NCBI GenBank assembly: GCA_016206515.1
Contig: JACQRN010000027.1
Location: 1 to 11,550 of the forward strand
Length of the DNA: 11,550 bases
Direction: 5' to 3'
From: Planctomycetota bacterium
GTDB taxonomy: Bacteria; Planctomycetota; SBBH01; JACQRN01
The notes beneath the pieces were generated by a model. It was given only the letters and a program-made list of their open reading frames with translations, had not been told where the DNA came from and did not search any database. Position numbers and translations under genes: made by a program. This document shows, piece after piece, positions 5,335 to 11,550 of the stretch (the first letter of the stretch is position 1; each line of letters starts with the position of its first letter).

Positions 5335-7164
5335 TCATGCCTGCAACTCATGCAACCGCGTATACAGCCCCCCCCGTGCGACGAGGTCGGCATGCCTGCC
5401 GCGCTCGACGATGCGGCCCGCGTCGAGGACGACGATCTCGTCCGCCTCGCGGACGGTCGACAGGCGGTGGGCGATCACGAAGGTCGTGCGGCCGCGCATC
5501 AGCGCGCGCAACGCCTCGTGGACGGCCGCCTCGCTCGCGGCGTCGAGATCCGAGGTCGCCTCGTCGAGGATCAGGATGGCGGGGTCGCGCAGCAGCGCCC
5601 GGGCGATCGCGACCCGCTTGCGCTCGCCCCCCGACAGGCGCGACCCGCGCTCGCCGACCTCCGTGTCGAGCCCCTGCGGGAGGCGCGAGACGACCTCCGT
5701 CAGGCGCGCCGCCTCGACCGCGCGCGCCACCTCCCCCTCCGTCGCGTCCGGCTTCCCCATCCGGATGTTGGAGCGCAGCGTGTCGTGGAACAGGTACGTC
5801 TCCTGGGGCACCACGCCGATCCGCTCGCGCAGGGACGCTAGGCGCACCCGGCGGACGTCATGCCCGTCGACGAGCACCGTCCCCGCGGTCGCGTCATGGA
5901 AGCGCGGGATCAGGTCGAGGAGCGTCGTCTTCCCCGCGCCGCTGGGCCCCACGACCGCCACCCGGCGCCCCGCCGGGACGCGCAGGTCGACCCCCGTCAG
6001 GGTCGGCCCCTCCCCGTAGGAGAAGGAGACGCCGCGGAATTCCACCTCGCCGCGCAGGCCGTCCAGGGCGACCGCGTCGGGCGCCTCGGACATCGTCACG
6101 GACTCCTCGAGCATCTGCACCGTCCTCTGGACGCCGGGGAGGGCGTTCTCCATCGAGTTGTACGCCTTTGCGAGCGCCCGGAGCGGCTGGTAGAGGTGCT
6201 GGCCGATCAGGAGCGCCAGGAGCCCCAGGTCGCCGGGGGAGACCCCCATCCTCGCGACGGCGACACCGAGCATCACGGCCAGGAGGACCGATCCGAGGGG
6301 GTAGCAGAGGAAGTCGAGCGTCGCGGTGCTCCAGGCGCGCGCGACGGAGATCTTCATCTGCTGCCGGTAGGCGGTGCGGTTCGCCCCCGCGAGCGACTCG
6401 CGCTGCCGCTCCTCCGCGCCGAACGCCTTGACGACCCGCATCCCCGTCAGCGTCTGCTGGAGGAGGTCGGACAGGTCGGCGAGCGACTCGAGCCCCCGGC
6501 GGCTCGAGCGGCGGATCCGGCGGCCGAGCCTGCCGAGGATCCACACCAGGGGCGGGAACGCGACGAGCAGGAGCGCGGTGAACCGCGCGTCGATCCTAAA
6601 GCAGACGACCAGCGCGAACAGGAAATGCACCGGGTGCTGCACCAGGTCGTTGAACGTGAACTCGAGCCCCTCGCGACACCGGTCGACGTCGTTCGACAGC
6701 CGGCTCAAGTGCTCCCCGCTGCGGCTGCGGGTGAAGTACCCGAGCGGGTGGCCCAGAAGCTTTACGCAGATCCGGTCGCGCACGCGCCGCACCCCGCCCC
6801 ACATCACCTCGGCGACGCAGATCGCGAAACCGAACTTGAACAGGACGACCCCCGCCCCCAGGACGAGCCCCAGGGTCGCGATCGCCCAGAGATCCCCGCG
6901 CCCCTCGAGGAATCCCCACCGCTGCACGTACCCCAGAACCAGGCGCACGTCCCGTCCCAAGTGGTCGGAGAGCGGCAGCTTCATCTGCTCCATCAGGGGC
7001 GCCCAGACGAAGACGCACCACGACATCAGAAGGACGTTGCTCGCCAGGAGCGTCGCGACCACCCCGGCGAGGTACCTCCTCTCCTCCCACGCCAGGCGCA
7101 GGATGAACTTCAGCGCCCTCCCTCGGGAGGGGAGCGCCGGTTCCAAGCCGCCGCCCTCACTCAT
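5335..7164 (-). CDS. MsbA-type ABC exporter (fused membrane and ATPase domains)
   Basis: A 609-aa half-transporter of the type IV exporter fold, expected to work as a homodimer in the inner membrane. The membrane domain spans about 20-340 with roughly six helices. The ATPase domain has Walker A GPSGAGKTT (406-414), Q-loop Q454, signature LSGGE (510-514), Walker B LILDEATSDLD (531-541, catalytic E535) and H-loop H566, all intact. ATG 7164 lies within the end of the GT2 gene (8-bp overlap ATGAGTGA) and has a good Shine-Dalgarno (GGGAGG, 6-nt spacing). A longer open frame to 7443 is shadow. Coupling to two glycosyltransferases suggests it flips or exports a lipid-linked glycan or glycolipid. MsbA-like lipid A or drug export cannot be excluded, so no gene symbol is given. 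Confidence 0.93.
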   Translation of the reverse strand: MSEGGGLEPALPSRGRALKFILRLAWEERRYLAGVVATLLASNVLLMSWCVFVWAPLMEQMKLPLSDHLGRDVRLVLGYVQRWGFLEGRGDLWAIATLGLVLGAGVVLFKFGFAICVAEVMWGGVRRVRDRICVKLLGHPLGYFTRSRSGEHLSRLSNDVDRCREGLEFTFNDLVQHPVHFLFALVVCFRIDARFTALLLVAFPPLVWILGRLGRRIRRSSRRGLESLADLSDLLQQTLTGMRVVKAFGAEERQRESLAGANRTAYRQQMKISVARAWSTATLDFLCYPLGSVLLAVMLGVAVARMGVSPGDLGLLALLIGQHLYQPLRALAKAYNSMENALPGVQRTVQMLEESVTMSEAPDAVALDGLRGEVEFRGVSFSYGEGPTLTGVDLRVPAGRRVAVVGPSGAGKTTLLDLIPRFHDATAGTVLVDGHDVRRVRLASLRERIGVVPQETYLFHDTLRSNIRMGKPDATEGEVARAVEAARLTEVVSRLPQGLDTEVGERGSRLSGGERKRVAIARALLRDPAILILDEATSDLDAASEAAVHEALRALMRGRTTFVIAHRLSTVREADEIVVLDAGRIVERGRHADLVARGGLYTRLHELQA

Positions 7165-8089
7165 GCGCGGCCTCCCGCCTTGCCGGACAGAAACACAGAT
7201 GCCACAGAAGGATCCGGACGCTGGTCGCAAACCGTGCCGAGGAGCGCCGGGAGAACGGCGCCGACAGGCTGTTCGACGCGACGTTGAAGGCGAGCCGCAG
7301 GAGAAGTCCGGCTGCCAGGATCGCGCACGTGAGATCCCCCCGGTGCTTCCGGAAGAACCGATAGCGCGACCGGTAGTACTCGATGCGCGAGGCGCCGTGG
7401 TCCTGCCGGGCACTCGCCCCCTGGACGTGCTCGCAGACCGCACCGGGAACGACGACGGAACGCCAGAGCGCTTCCCTCGCGCGCTTGCACAGGTCGGTCT
7501 CCTCCAGGAACAGGAAATACCCCTCGTCGAACCCTTCGAGCGATTCGAGCACCTCCCGGCGGACCATCATGCACGCCCCGACGATCGAGTCCACCTCGAA
7601 CACCTCGGTCCGCTCCTGGAGGCGGCTCGGGTACCGCCCCGGCGAGGCGCGGCGCAGCAGCGACTTGCCCAGGAGCTCCGTCGCCAGGGTCGGGATCTGG
7701 TCGAAGGCGTGCTGCGTCGAACCGTCCGGCTTCACGAGCGAGGCTCCCGCGAGAGCGACCCCGTCGCGTGAGAGCGCCCCGGCGAGCGCGTCGAGCGTCC
7801 CGGGCCGCAGGACCGCATCGGGGTTGAGGAAGAGGACCCGCTCCGTACGGAGCGCGCGCCACCCCTGGTTCGCCGCGCGGGCGTACCCGAGGTTCCCGGC
7901 GTTGCGGATCAGGCGGGCCTGCGGAAAATCCCGCGCGACGGCGTCGGCGGAGCCGTCCCGGGAGGCGTTGTCGACGACCACCGTCTCCGGTGCCGCCGTC
8001 CCTCCTTCCGGCTCAAGCACGGACCGCAGGCATCGCAGCAGGAGGTCCCGCGTGTTGTAACTGACGACCACCACACCGATCTCCGGCAT
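7157..8089 (-). CDS. Family 2 glycosyltransferase (WbbL/rhamnosyltransferase-like)
   Basis: A 310-aa GT-A-fold transferase. It opens with IGVVVVSYNTRDLLLRCLRSV (4-24), then VVVDNASRDGS (37-47, nucleotide binding), NAGNLGYARAANQG (63-76), LFLNPDAVL (86-94, the DxD-equivalent metal site), and GYFLFLEETDLCKRAR (190-205), holding the acidic acceptor-side motif. The C-terminal ~90 residues include a weakly hydrophobic stretch (255-270) and basic residues that may contact the membrane. These are features of enzymes that add deoxysugars such as rhamnose to lipid-linked or cell-wall glycans; sugar and acceptor are inferred. ATG 8089 shares one base with the GT4 stop (TGATG), with GAGG about 10 nt upstream. 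The frame is open for ~525 nt further upstream across the GT4 repeat, but this is not needed for a complete GT2. Confidence 0.93.
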   Translation of the reverse strand: MPEIGVVVVSYNTRDLLLRCLRSVLEPEGGTAAPETVVVDNASRDGSADAVARDFPQARLIRNAGNLGYARAANQGWRALRTERVLFLNPDAVLRPGTLDALAGALSRDGVALAGASLVKPDGSTQHAFDQIPTLATELLGKSLLRRASPGRYPSRLQERTEVFEVDSIVGACMMVRREVLESLEGFDEGYFLFLEETDLCKRAREALWRSVVVPGAVCEHVQGASARQDHGASRIEYYRSRYRFFRKHRGDLTCAILAAGLLLRLAFNVASNSLSAPFSRRSSARFATSVRILLWHLCFCPARREAAHE

Positions 8090-9291
8090 CAGGGGAAAGC
8101 CTCGGCGTGACGGATCGGCTCGTCCGGCGTCCGGCGTCCGGCGTCCGGCGCGGGACGCCAAGGAAGATCCGCCGGGGATCCGCCGTGCTGACGCCACGCC
8201 TCCGTCAGGACATCCCGCAGCCGCGCGAGGAAGCGCGGCCGGGCGAACCGCTCCGCGCGCGCGCGAAGCGCCGCGGGATCGAACACGACCTCTCCATTTG
8301 TGAGGCGGTCCACCGCCCCGGCGAGCGCCGCCTCTGTTGCCTCCCAGAAGAACACCCCCGTCGCGGACTCGCCCCCCCCCGGCGGGACGACCGTATCGAG
8401 GACCCCGCCCGCGCCGTAGGCGACCACCGGGCACCCCGACGCCATCGCCTCGAGCGGCGTGATCCCGAAATCCTCGCGCCCCGGAAACAGGAACGCACGC
8501 GCGCGGCGGTAGAGCCCGGCGAGTTCGTCGCCCGCGACCCACCCGAGGAACCGGGTCGCCGGGCCGGCCATCCGCTCCAGGCGCTCGCGCTCGGGTCCGG
8601 TGCCGGCGATCCACAACGGCCAGCCCCGCTCCGCGCAGGCGCGCACCGCGAGGTCGACGCGCTTGTATGGGACGAGCGCGGAGACGACGAGCAGGAACCC
8701 CTCGCGCGGCGCGTCGGGGAGGCGGAACCGCTCCAGGTCGACCGGGGGCGGGACAAGCGTCGCCTCGCGGTCATAGTGCCGCCGGATCCGCCCGGCGACT
8801 TCCGTAGAGTTCGCCAGGAACAGGTCGACCCGCCCCGCCGTGCGACGGTCCCAGGCGCGCAGCATCCAACCCAGTGCGCGCGCCGGGAGCCGCGCTGCGC
8901 CCGGCAGCGTGGAGAGATAGGCGTCCGCCTCGTCCCATACGTACCGCATCGGGGTGTGGCAGTAGCAGACATGCAGCGCCTTCGGCGCGCGCAGGATCCC
9001 CTTCGCGACGCAATGAGAGGAGGAGACGACCAGGTCGTACCCGGAAAGGTCGAACGACTCGGCCGCCAAAGGGAACAGCGGGAGGTACCGCCGGAATCGC
9101 CCCGGCGACCCCGGCAGGCGTTGGACGAACGACGTCCGCACGCCCCGCCCCTCGATCGAGGGGGAGACGCTCCCCGGCTGATGCACAAGGGCGAACAGGT
9201 CCGCCTCGGGGAACAGCTCGCACACCCCCTCGAGCACCTTCTCCCCGCCGCGCATGCCGGTGAGCCAGTCGTGGATCAGCGCGACGCGCAT
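8089..9291 (-). CDS. Family 4 glycosyltransferase
   Basis: A 400-aa GT-B-fold retaining transferase acting on nucleotide-sugar donors in the cytoplasm. The N-terminal acceptor domain starts MRVALIHDWLTGMRGGEKVLE with the Gly-rich loop. It continues with LHVCYCHTPMRYVWDEADAY (106-125) and DLFLANSTEVAGRI (156-169), all typical of the mannosyltransferase-like GT4 branch. The donor domain has VSALVPYKRVDLAV (203-216) and the E-x7-E motif EDFGITPLE (273-281), followed by GCPVVAYGAGG. ATG 9291 is 14 nt after the HNH stop. The last ~20 residues, after the catalytic fold, are encoded by a (CCGGACG)x4 tandem repeat and look like low-complexity tail. It is coupled to the GT2 and ABC genes. Donor sugar is unknown. 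Confidence 0.93.
   Translation of the reverse strand: MRVALIHDWLTGMRGGEKVLEGVCELFPEADLFALVHQPGSVSPSIEGRGVRTSFVQRLPGSPGRFRRYLPLFPLAAESFDLSGYDLVVSSSHCVAKGILRAPKALHVCYCHTPMRYVWDEADAYLSTLPGAARLPARALGWMLRAWDRRTAGRVDLFLANSTEVAGRIRRHYDREATLVPPPVDLERFRLPDAPREGFLLVVSALVPYKRVDLAVRACAERGWPLWIAGTGPERERLERMAGPATRFLGWVAGDELAGLYRRARAFLFPGREDFGITPLEAMASGCPVVAYGAGGVLDTVVPPGGGESATGVFFWEATEAALAGAVDRLTNGEVVFDPAALRARAERFARPRFLARLRDVLTEAWRQHGGSPADLPWRPAPDAGRRTPDEPIRHAEAFP
8121..8148. repeat. Heptanucleotide tandem repeat (CGTCCGG)x4 inside the GT4 3' end
   Basis: Four exact copies of CGTCCGG (CCGGACG in the coding direction), with two further matching bases at 8149-8150. It encodes GT4 residues about 382-390 (PDAGRRTPD), 10 codons before the stop. 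Because 7 is not a multiple of 3, each unit gained or lost changes the reading frame of the GT4 tail and the way GT4 meets GT2. Confidence 0.95.
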
Positions 9292-9305
9292 GGGGAGGTG
9301 CGCCC

Positions 9306-9935
9306 CTACTTCAACTCGACCGACCAGTACGCCTCGTCGAGGAAGTGCTTCCAGGAGCGGTAGATCTCCAGGCCCGCCTTCTGGGACAGGACGGGCGGGC
9401 GGGTCGGTCGCTTCGGAGGCCGGATCAGGCGCATCCGCGCCTGCTGGGGGGTGCGGCCCCCCTTGCGTGCGTTGCATCCGGTGCAGGCGCAGACCACGTT
9501 GTCCCAGGTCGAGTGCCCCCCCTGCGAACGCGGGACGACATGGTCGACGCTCAACTCCGCAGCGGGAAAATCGCGGCCGCAGTACTGGCAGCGGTTGGCG
9601 TCGCGCGCGTAGAGGTTGCGGCGGTTGAACCGCACCCGCGGCGCGGCGAGGCGCTCGCACGCCCCCAGCCGGATCACACGGGGAACGAGCACCTTCAGCG
9701 ACACGGTACGGACCCACGACAGGGTCGCGTTCTCGTACTTGGCCTGGAGGCGCGACAGCTCGATCCACCCGTCGAAGTTGTAGGTGAGGTACTTGTTCTC
9801 CTCGACCGAGACCACCTCCGCGACCCGCTTGGCCAGCAGCGTGAACGCCCGCCGCACGGAGACCACATGGATCGCCATGTAGAACCGGTTGAGGACCAGG
9901 ACGGACCCCTGCAGGGACGGGGCAAGTGCTGTCAC
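9306..9935 (-). CDS. HNH endonuclease family protein
   Basis: A 209-aa protein with a beta-beta-alpha-metal HNH nuclease core near its C-terminus. CQYC (116-119) and CTGC (151-154) form the structural zinc site. LSVDHVVPRSQGG (128-140) contributes the catalytic H132, and WDNVVCACTGCNARKGGRTP (144-163) the N and second-H-equivalent positions. The ~100-residue N-terminal part, including SVEENKYLTYNFDGWIELS, is not one I can name and resembles conserved stand-alone HNH proteins of several phyla. GTG 9935 is chosen because TATAAT ends 6 nt upstream; no Shine-Dalgarno is present. Met at residue 20 is an alternative. There is no phage, intein or restriction partner beside it, and its target is unknown. 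It may head the glycosyltransferase unit. Confidence 0.85.
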   Translation of the reverse strand: MTALAPSLQGSVLVLNRFYMAIHVVSVRRAFTLLAKRVAEVVSVEENKYLTYNFDGWIELSRLQAKYENATLSWVRTVSLKVLVPRVIRLGACERLAAPRVRFNRRNLYARDANRCQYCGRDFPAAELSVDHVVPRSQGGHSTWDNVVCACTGCNARKGGRTPQQARMRLIRPPKRPTRPPVLSQKAGLEIYRSWKHFLDEAYWSVELK

Positions 9936-9941
9936 GGACGC

Positions 9942-9947
9942 ATTATA
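9942..9947 (-). promoter_or_regulatory. Perfect -10 box (TATAAT), predicted leaderless promoter for the HNH gene
   Basis: On the minus strand TATAAT is followed by GCGTCC and then GTG 9935, giving the same 6-nt spacing as at 3110-3115. There is no Shine-Dalgarno and no clear -35. A TSS at or within a base or two of the start codon is expected. Confidence 0.6.
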
Positions 9948-10017
9948 CGACACCCACGGCGCGGCGCCGGGAGGGTGCGCAAGTCCCGCGGAACCGGCCA
10001 AAAAGCCATCACCCCAT

Positions 10018-10131
10018 GTCGTCCCGAGGAGCCGACGAGTTGCGCCTGAGCGACGAGGGACCTGTGTTCATCGATCGAGTATCCAACACGGGTCCCTCGG
10101 TCCGCAGGAATATCGCGGCCCTCGGGACGAC
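10018..10131. repeat. Nested inverted repeat: two REP/MITE-like palindromic units facing each other
   Basis: This lies in the 233-bp gap between the sigma-factor and HNH genes. The outer arms GTCGTCCCGAGG (10018-10029) and CCTCGGGACGAC (10120-10131) are 12-nt perfect complements. The inner arms CGAGGGACCTGTGTT (10054-10068) and AACACGGGTCCCTCG (10085-10099) pair over 15 positions with one G-T wobble, around a 16-nt loop. Short pairings GCCG/CGGC and CCTG/CAGG lie between. Each half reads GTCGTCCCGAG-N-GAGGGACC-GTGTT, so the whole is two ~50-bp units in opposite orientation. No T-run, transposase or clear target duplication is seen. A structured RNA or regulatory hairpin is the alternative. 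Confidence 0.8.
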
Positions 10132-10168
10132 AAGAGGTTCCGGGACCGGCCCGTAAGGATCAGGACCG

Positions 10169-10939
10169 CTACAGGACGTTGTTCTGGACTGACTTCAGGT
10201 GTTGCCGGAGCCTAGACACGATCTTCGTGTGGATCTGACACACCCGGCTCTCGGAGAGCTCCAGGACCGCGCCGATCTCCTTCATCGTCAGCTCCTCGTA
10301 GTAGTAGAGGACGACGACGAGCCGCTCAACCTCGCCCAGCGAGGCGATGATCCGGGACTTCAGCTCGCCGCGCTGGAGCCCCTGCGCGGGGTTCGGGGAG
10401 CGGACGTCCTCCAGGATGTCGACGTGGCTGTGCTCGTCGTCCTCCCCCTCGTGGGTCACCTTGGACAGGGGAAACATGGAGACCGCCGTGCTCTCGCGCA
10501 GCATCTCCTCGTACACCTCCGCGGTCACGCCGAGGCGCGCGGCGACCTCCACCTCGGTGGGGTAGCGGCCCAGCTCCGCCTCGAGCTCGCGGAGCGCCCC
10601 GTCGATCTTGTGGGCGCGCGCGCGCACGAGGCGCGGCACCCAGTCCATGGCGCGCAGCTCATCGAGGATCGCCCCGCGCACCCGCATGCTGCAGTAGGTC
10701 TCGAACTTCACGTCGCGCGACAGGTCGTACCCATCGACGGCGTCCATCAGGCCGAAGACGCCGGCCTGGTACAGGTCGTCGATCTCGACGCTGCGCGGCA
10801 GCTTGCAGGCGATCCGCTCGGCGATGTAGCGCACCAGGGGCAGGTAGGTCCCGACGAGCACCTCTCGCAGGGCGCGGTCGCCGCTGCTCTTGTACTGCTT
10901 CCAGACGCGTCCGAGATCCTGCGCCGGGGGTTTCGTCAC
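10169..10939 (-). CDS. fliA: FliA/WhiG-family RNA polymerase sigma factor (sigma-28 type)
   Basis: A 256-aa alternative sigma factor that directs RNA polymerase to late flagellar and chemotaxis promoters in flagellated bacteria. Region 2 covers about 31-105: YLPLVRYIAERI, then EIDDLYQAGVFGLMDAVDGYD (52-72), KFETYCSMRVRGAILDEL (78-95) and MDWVPRLVR (98-106), characteristic of the FliA/WhiG group. Region 3 is about 107-150, including YPTEVEVAARLG. Region 4 (about 201-250) has the helix-turn-helix TMKEIGAVLELSESRVCQIH. GTG 10939 overlaps the upstream stop as GTGA, indicating coupling; GGAGGGG lies rather far upstream. Its place after flhG supports a flagellar role over a sporulation-type WhiG one. 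Confidence 0.93.
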   Translation of the reverse strand: MTKPPAQDLGRVWKQYKSSGDRALREVLVGTYLPLVRYIAERIACKLPRSVEIDDLYQAGVFGLMDAVDGYDLSRDVKFETYCSMRVRGAILDELRAMDWVPRLVRARAHKIDGALRELEAELGRYPTEVEVAARLGVTAEVYEEMLRESTAVSMFPLSKVTHEGEDDEHSHVDILEDVRSPNPAQGLQRGELKSRIIASLGEVERLVVVLYYYEELTMKEIGAVLELSESRVCQIHTKIVSRLRQHLKSVQNNVL

Positions 10940-11160
10940 GTCCGCTTACCGTCCCCTCCCGCTGATGCGCCCGGGCGGCCTTCCGGCCCCCCCGCGCGCG
11001 CGAGAACCCCGCCGACCCAGTACCCCAGCACGCCCACGACCGCCGTGAGCGCCAGCACGACCGGAATCACCTCGTCCGCAGCTCGGCGGCCGAGGAGCCC
11101 CCCCACCGTTCCGACGAGGAACGCCACCAACGCGCACGCCACAGCGAATTTCGCCGCCAT
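10936..11160 (-). CDS. Small two-helix membrane protein between flhG and fliA
   Basis: A 74-aa protein, MAAKFAVACALVAFLVG onward, with two predicted helices (about 5-25 and 31-53), a short RRAADE turn between them, and a Gly/Ala-rich charged tail. I do not recognise the family. ATG 11160 is directly preceded by a run of nine G, which would serve as an over-strong Shine-Dalgarno-like tract. Longer starts (to 11529) only read flhG in another frame. Its stop overlaps the fliA start (GTGA) and it begins 46 nt after the flhG stop, so it is almost certainly in the same flagellar operon. Membrane localisation and position suggest a flagellar accessory role, which is inference only. Confidence 0.7.
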   Translation of the reverse strand: MAAKFAVACALVAFLVGTVGGLLGRRAADEVIPVVLALTAVVGVLGYWVGGVLARAGGPEGRPGASAGGDGKRT

Positions 11161-11206
11161 CCCCCCCCCGCGCCCGGCGCCTTCCGACGACGCACGGCGC
11201 AACCCT

Positions 11207-11550
11207 CTATCGAACAGGCTCCGGCGCCTTCGCGCCAGAGCGGAGAGAGAACCACCGACGGAAGAAGGAACCCTGACCCTTCGCGCGCGCGGGAGCGATC
11301 TGGCGGGAGAGCGCCGCCAGGCACCGCGAGGCGGCCGCCCGGGGCCATCCCTCGCAGACCAGGCGCCGCTGCCGCACCGCCTCTGGGACCTGCAGGTCGT
11401 GAAGGACATACCCGAGCCGCTCGATCGGAAGCCCCAGGAGCCGGCCCGAGACCTCGCCGAGGCGCCCGGCCACGCGCGACGCCTGCGCGCGGTCGGACGC
11501 CTGATTGACGACCAGCCTGACGCGCGCACCCGCCCCGCTCCGCTCCTGCC
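11207..11550 (-). CDS. flhG: FlhG/MinD-like ATPase, C-terminal part (N-terminus beyond window edge)
   Basis: The last ~113 codons of a ParA/MinD-superfamily ATPase. The readable part starts in RVRLVVNQASDRAQASRVAG, which corresponds to the (V)VN(Q/M) strand late in the MinD fold. It continues LLGLPIERLGYVLHDLQVPEAVRQR and VCEGWPRAAASRCLAALSRQIA, the usual end of FlhG/YlxH proteins, then a basic FFRRWF tail. FlhG sets flagellar number together with FlhF. Walker A lies outside the window. Assignment to FlhG rather than generic MinD rests mainly on the adjacent FliA-type sigma factor. The stop is TAG at 11209-11207. Confidence 0.8.
   Translation of the reverse strand, partial: QERSGAGARVRLVVNQASDRAQASRVAGRLGEVSGRLLGLPIERLGYVLHDLQVPEAVRQRRLVCEGWPRAAASRCLAALSRQIAPARAKGQGSFFRRWFSLRSGAKAPEPVR

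Noticed and set aside
3579..5393. 604-codon open frame on the minus strand opposite the metalloprotease gene
   Set aside because: Its translation is Gly/Arg/Val-rich with no motif, while the plus-strand frame has a full metzincin site and repeated domains. It is a GC-driven antisense shadow.
5860..7287. 475-codon plus-strand open frame opposite the ABC exporter
   Set aside because: Low-complexity Arg/Pro/Glu-rich translation. The opposite strand encodes an exporter with intact ATPase motifs.
8090..8614. Extended GT2 start far upstream inside the GT4 gene
   Set aside because: GT2 is complete from 8089, where TGATG coupling exists. The extension overlaps conserved GT4 sequence in another frame. 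It matters only for the frame-switch hypothesis.
8107..9363. 418-codon plus-strand open frame opposite the GT4 gene
   Set aside because: Arg/Pro-rich shadow of a well-supported minus-strand glycosyltransferase.
10018..10131. 4.5S/SRP RNA or tRNA gene
   Set aside because: The rod-like pairing lacks the GGAA-loop SRP core motif and any cloverleaf or TTCRA-type arm.
10140..10153. Intrinsic terminator after fliA (CCGG...CCGG palindrome)
   Set aside because: The stem is only 4-5 bp and no T-run follows on the minus strand; too weak to list.

Overview
GC-rich bacterial DNA carrying parts of 13 protein-coding genes, 12 on the minus strand and one (a secreted metalloprotease) on the plus strand. 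No tRNA, rRNA, CRISPR array or transposase gene was seen. The gene set (flagellar sigma factor beside an FlhG-type ATPase, complex I subunit A, Zn-type HemB, sugar transferases with an ABC exporter, and a matrixin with fibronectin-type domains) suggests a free-living, flagellated, respiring, envelope-rich bacterium. The Acidobacteriota or a neighbouring high-GC phylum is a reasonable guess, but no rRNA or marker phylogeny is available to settle it.

Layout, in minus-strand transcription order from the right edge. (1) Flagellar block 11550-10169: C-terminal end of flhG, a 74-aa two-helix membrane protein, and a FliA/WhiG-type sigma factor. (2) A 233-bp intergenic region holding a nested inverted repeat at 10018-10131. 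(3) Envelope block 9935-5335: an HNH endonuclease, a GT4 and a GT2 glycosyltransferase, and an MsbA-type ABC exporter. The last three have overlapping stop and start codons and probably form a unit that builds and exports a glycoconjugate. (4) The convergent plus-strand matrixin gene 3675-5303, separated from the exporter by a hairpin at 5305-5323. (5) An isolated nuoA, transcribed divergently from the protease. (6) A housekeeping string 3103-1: zinc-ribbon membrane protein, ndk, hemB, dimeric dUTPase and rarA (cut by the left edge), with tight or overlapping junctions.

The points most worth a second look are these. Two genes that open transcription units (3103 and 9935) have a perfect TATAAT exactly 6 nt before the start codon and no Shine-Dalgarno, which predicts leaderless mRNAs. 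Two unrelated 7-bp repeats each occur in four exact copies; one lies in the GT4 tail, where gain of one unit would fuse GT4 to GT2 in frame. The 114-bp nested palindrome looks like two REP-like units facing each other. The nuoA has no nuoB next to it, and the matrixin has Leu at the Met-turn position.
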